Positions 61,753 through 64,000 of a stretch of DNA of 64,000 bases are shown piece by piece. The position numbers and the translations under genes are program-made. Numbering within the stretch: the stretch's first letter is position 1; each line of letters opens with the position of its first letter. The notes beneath the pieces were generated by a model that did not search any database, was not told where the DNA came from, and worked only from the letters and a program-made list of their open reading frames with translations. The stretch comes from Citrobacter sp. Res13-Sevr-PEB04-36 (GTDB taxonomy: Bacteria; Pseudomonadota; Gammaproteobacteria; Enterobacterales; Enterobacteriaceae): positions 1-64,000 of the forward strand of contig NZ_JADABY010000069.1 in NCBI RefSeq assembly GCF_015672735.1, read 5' to 3'.

Positions 61753-61775
61753 AACATGTATTTTAAATACAACTT
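61753..61775 (-). promoter_or_regulatory. NsrR operator upstream of norB
   Basis: A 23-base inverted repeat has left arm AACATGTATTT and right arm AAATACAACTT around one base. It agrees with the NsrR consensus (arms AAGATGYATTT and AAATRCATCTT) at all but one position in each arm. NsrR is the NO-sensing [4Fe-4S] Rrf2 repressor of hmp, ytfE and similar genes; loss of DNA binding on NO would switch on norB. Identification is by pattern match. Confidence 0.8.
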
Positions 61776-61953
61776 TGTGTGTATAAAGAGGGTTATGCGC
61801 TGATTTTGATTTATAAGTAAGCTGGCGGGGCGAGTGCATAGGCGTCACTATCAACAGATAGTGCTCACTGTGTTTCTTAACGACACGAAAATTATTCAGT
61901 TATTACGTCATTATTTTTCAACATGTTAAATAATGATGAGTACATTTCTGCTT
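61776..61953. other. Intergenic sequence between norB operator and lipoprotein gene
   Basis: The rest of the roughly 320-base gap between norB and the lipoprotein gene; AT-rich, without a further gene or clear signal. Confidence 0.35.
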
Positions 61954-61978
61954 AGCAGGTATCCATCGAATACCTGCT
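61954..61978 (-). terminator. Possible terminator hairpin after the Bor-like gene
   Basis: Perfect nine-base arms AGCAGGTAT and ATACCTGCT with a seven-base loop, eight bases past the gene's stop. There is no following T-run, so termination is uncertain. Confidence 0.45.
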
Positions 61979-61985
61979 CATCGCA

Positions 61986-62276
61986 TTATTTAGCGCAATA
62001 CACTCTTGCCTCACGAGGTGTGTAGATACCGATAGTGATAATGCGTAAGAAGACATCCATTCCCGATTCCTGTACTTCGGTACGGATAACTTTGTCAGCA
62101 CTACCGCAAACAAGCGCTGCATCAATAATTTGCGACTGGCCTATGCCATTAACAAAAAAGCTTTGTTTGACCTCTTGGGTAGGCTTTTCGGCAATGCCGT
62201 TATTTATTTTAAAGGTTTGCTGCGCGCAGCCTGCTAACGCTACAGTCGCAACTAATGCCATCATTAACTTTTTCAT
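61986..62276 (-). CDS. Bor/Iss-family small outer-membrane lipoprotein
   Basis: The roughly 96-residue product resembles the lambda Bor lipoprotein and its relative Iss, which increase serum survival. A lipoprotein signal KKLMMALVATVALAGC ends in lipobox LAGC, followed by the typical AQQTFKINN. Later come FFVNGIGQSQIIDAALVCGS and the C-terminal FLRIITIGIYTPREARVYC, all in family order, with two conserved Cys in the mature part. The ATG at 62276 gives the Bor-like start MKKL; an ATG three codons upstream is equally possible since neither has a strong ribosome site. No other prophage genes are nearby, so it is an isolated copy. Confidence 0.85.
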   Translation of the reverse strand: MKKLMMALVATVALAGCAQQTFKINNGIAEKPTQEVKQSFFVNGIGQSQIIDAALVCGSADKVIRTEVQESGMDVFLRIITIGIYTPREARVYCAK

Positions 62277-62653
62277 TTTTACCATCGTGAGATTTGGATA
62301 GAAATGCCATGTTCTTATTTATTTTATTTCTCACATATCCGACCAGCGATTTCCTCCGCTATGAAATGCTGAACGTTTAATCATGGTTTATCAAAGTGAA
62401 TAGTTAATGATATGTTTGTGTCGTCACTGCCTTTATGATTTACCATTTGACAACATTAATTAAATATCAACATTAATGGGTGAGAACAGTAAACGAAATT
62501 GATATTAGAAATGCAATAAGGCAGAAGAGAGATAAGCAGAGTAATTAAGGCGAACGGTACTGAGTACCGTTCTTAACCACCTCACCAGAACTTACCAGAA
62601 TATAGTGCTGGCTTATTGGTACTGATTTATAGGGGCCCTAAGCCCTAAAATGG
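62277..62653. other. Intergenic region between Bor-like and amidase genes
   Basis: This 377-base stretch has no open frame of note. It holds the promoter region of the lipoprotein gene, the inverted repeat at 62552-62572 listed next, and a GC-rich near-palindrome TAGGGGCCCTA near 62630. No tRNA or other RNA gene was recognised. Confidence 0.4.
62552..62572. repeat. Perfect 9-base inverted repeat
   Basis: GAACGGTAC and GTACCGTTC flank TGA. TTAAG/TTAA on either side can extend the pairing with a small bulge. It may be an mRNA 3'-end hairpin for the amidase gene (about 80 bases past its stop) or a protein-binding site; the sequence does not decide. Confidence 0.5.
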
Positions 62654-63559
62654 TCAGTCTGCAATACTCAACGCTAACTGACGAGCAATAGTTTTTGGCA
62701 GCGCAAAGCGACAGGTTTTCAAGGGATCGACAACCTGGCAAACCTGCAGATCGCCAGCAATACTAAGCACATTGATTGCATCATCCAGCGGCAACGTGCT
62801 GTTATCGGCAATAAAGTGTGCCATATTACGGGTCGCCATATTGGCCGCTTCATCCAGTGTGAGTGCCGATGCCAGAGTAAACAGTGTATCGTCATTTTCA
62901 AGCATCGGTAACGGCAAACGTCTGCCTTTTATAATACTCAGTTCAACAGTAACTTCGCCTGTGATCTCCAGTCCACAGACGGAGACCTCGCCATCGCCCA
63001 TCGCTGCATGTAGATCGCCAAGCGCAAATAGTGCGCCAGGGACATTAACCGGTAGCCAGAGCGTAGCTCCAGCGACAATTTCTTTACAGTCCATATTGCC
63101 GCCGTGGTTACCCGGGGTACCGCAAGAGATAGCCTCACCGCCAGGGGCGACACCAATTACGCCAATCATGGGTTGCAATTTCACACTCACCCCACCGGGT
63201 AGGTGAGCGTGATCATTAGCGATTGGGATAATAGAGACCTGAGGGGTAGTCAATTCATCCCCAATAACTCCCAGTCCTGGCGCGGTTACCATAACCGCCC
63301 AATCACGCGTCAGAGTAATGCGCTTAATATTAACTTTGAGAACATCGCCGGGTTCTGCACCTTCAATAAACACAGGGCCAGTTGCCGGATTAATGCGTTG
63401 CCAGTCAAGCTGAGTAAATTCCGTTTCTTTCACCACAATCTGGTCGGAAAAACAGTCGCATGTATTGAACACGACGTCTGTGCCACTTTTTACTGTGGCA
63501 ACAGGCTGATTGTCGCGAGACATCGCATAAATCACCTGTTTATTATCAATTTGCACCAT
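62654..63559 (-). CDS. Acetamidase/formamidase family amide hydrolase
   Basis: The 301-residue protein matches the FmdA/AmdA family, which hydrolyses formamide, acetamide or related short amides to ammonia and the acid. Family features: CDCFSDQI near residue 35, INPATGPVFIEGAEPGDVLKV, PMIGVIGVAPGG, the metal-site region TPGNHGGNMDCKEI and LGDLHAAMGDGEVSVCGLEI. The start at MVQIDNKQV is preceded by an AGG ribosome site; the open frame extends 53 codons upstream through the control region. Divergent from a paralogue at 63926. The substrate is not determined. Confidence 0.9.
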   Translation of the reverse strand: MVQIDNKQVIYAMSRDNQPVATVKSGTDVVFNTCDCFSDQIVVKETEFTQLDWQRINPATGPVFIEGAEPGDVLKVNIKRITLTRDWAVMVTAPGLGVIGDELTTPQVSIIPIANDHAHLPGGVSVKLQPMIGVIGVAPGGEAISCGTPGNHGGNMDCKEIVAGATLWLPVNVPGALFALGDLHAAMGDGEVSVCGLEITGEVTVELSIIKGRRLPLPMLENDDTLFTLASALTLDEAANMATRNMAHFIADNSTLPLDDAINVLSIAGDLQVCQVVDPLKTCRFALPKTIARQLALSIAD

Positions 63560-63723
63560 GTATTTACCTGTCTGTTTGCTTTTACTTTTTTCTCTTTCAC
63601 CGCCGTCATGAAAGAGGACACTTATTATGTATCGATCCGGCAAGGAAAAAGCAATGACTCCCTGTCCGCAATATTCTGGAATCACAATAACACCAGATAA
63701 TGAACTTATTCTGTGCATAGCAT

Positions 63724-63758
63724 TGCACGAAAAAGAGGCATTGCACTATTCCGGTGCG
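63724..63758 (+). promoter_or_regulatory. Two tandem NtrC-type binding sites
   Basis: Site 2 (63742-63758) is TGCAC, seven bases, GTGCG, one base from the NtrC consensus ends TGCAC/GTGCA. Site 1 (63724-63740) is TGCAC, seven bases, AGGCA, a weaker right half. They are 18 bases apart, on about the same helical face separation as paired NtrC sites, and lie about 80-110 bases before the sigma-54 element at 63822. Confidence 0.65.
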
Positions 63759-63821
63759 TCACATTGCCATTTATGTGTTTAGCATCTGCTGGTTTGTTAG
63801 GATATTTAAAGAAATCATTTT

Positions 63822-63837
63822 TGGCGTAAATTTTGCT
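63822..63837 (+). promoter_or_regulatory. Sigma-54 promoter of the second amidase gene
   Basis: TGGCGTAAATTTTGCT has GG and GC ten bases apart with TGGC and TTGCT cores, a strong match to RpoN -24/-12 elements. It predicts transcription starting near 63848, about 78 bases before the ATG at 63926. Confidence 0.75.
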
Positions 63838-63925
63838 TTGGTTTATATCAGCAAACCATCACCGTTTTAAGAAGGCAGAAAATAATAACTGGCCGCTAAC
63901 GGTGTTAACACAACAGAGGGAGTGT

Positions 63926-64000
63926 ATGAGCAAGGTAATAACTGACTACACCTACGCATTTTCGGCGGAAAATGTGCCGGTGGCGATCGCAGAGAGTGGT
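63926..64000 (+). CDS. Acetamidase/formamidase paralogue, partial (5' end only)
   Basis: Only 25 codons are inside the window. The ATG follows GAGGGAG, a strong ribosome site. The peptide YAFSAENVPVAIAESG aligns without gaps to YAMSRDNQPVATVKSG of the divergent amidase at 62654-63559 (9 of 16 identical), at the same distance from the N-terminus. It is therefore most likely a second amidase of that family, under sigma-54/NtrC-type control. The rest lies beyond the window. Confidence 0.65.
   Translation, partial: MSKVITDYTYAFSAENVPVAIAESG

Noticed and set aside
63560..63718. A 53-residue N-terminal extension of the amidase
   Set aside because: It lies in the divergent control region, lacks similarity, and the ribosome site and family start support MVQIDN.
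63560..63720. A second sigma-54 promoter for the minus-strand amidase
   Set aside because: A TTGC element is present, but the GG is one base out of the strict ten-base spacing, so I do not call it.

Overview
The window is chromosomal DNA of an enterobacterium (Enterobacteriaceae). Nearly every gene is a close full-length homologue of an Escherichia coli gene, and long blocks keep the E. coli order: glpCBA-glpTQ, yfaE-nrdBA, ubiG, gyrA, atoBEAD-atoCS, rcsC-rcsBD, micF-ompC, apbE-ada-alkB-yojI, mqo-eco, napFDAGHBC-ccmABCDEFGH, narP. REP/BIME palindromes sit between transcription units. Citrobacter (freundii complex) is the best guess: GyrA has Thr at codon 83 with an otherwise wild-type quinolone region, which is the native state in that group, and the atoSC, nap and glp loci resemble E. 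coli without being identical. The genus is an inference; family level is secure.

Layout. 1-3350 is an AT-rich scar: a frameshifted yfeW, a murP that has lost its EIIB part at a sharp junction, and an AlpA-type regulator of an integrative element. 3353-10160 handles glycerol 3-phosphate: GlpQ releases it in the periplasm, GlpT imports it and GlpABC oxidises it without oxygen. 10181-12467 is a LysR-MFS pair lying where E. coli has inaA. 12471-16382 is the class Ia ribonucleotide reductase with its DnaA and NrdR sites. 16623-20191 holds ubiG and gyrA. 20190-27455 is the acetoacetate regulon with its sigma-54 promoter, AtoC enhancer and AtoSC two-component system. 27623-33919 is the Rcs phosphorelay. 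34236-35800 is micF/ompC. 35874-40442 is apbE, the adaptive alkylation response (ada-alkB) and yojI. 40594-43240 is an extra MgtE/SulP transporter pair between yojI and mqo. 43519-45792 is mqo and ecotin.

46042-61775 is an anaerobic nitrogen-oxide module. A FNR/NarP-type promoter drives the periplasmic nitrate reductase (nap), followed by the cytochrome c maturation genes that build its haem subunits, then the nitrate/nitrite regulator narP. After narP comes a gene not part of the E. coli set: a quinol-dependent nitric oxide reductase (norB) preceded by a near-perfect NsrR operator. Together these reduce nitrate and detoxify the NO made from nitrite.

The right end (61986-64000) is accessory: a Bor/Iss-like lipoprotein and two divergent acetamidase/formamidase paralogues. 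The second is cut by the window edge and is preceded by a sigma-54 promoter and two tandem NtrC-type sites, suggesting nitrogen-starvation control of amide use. The strongest leads are the NsrR-norB unit, the sigma-54/NtrC amidase pair, and the murP/AlpA junction. I saw no CRISPR array, tRNA, rRNA or intact insertion sequence.
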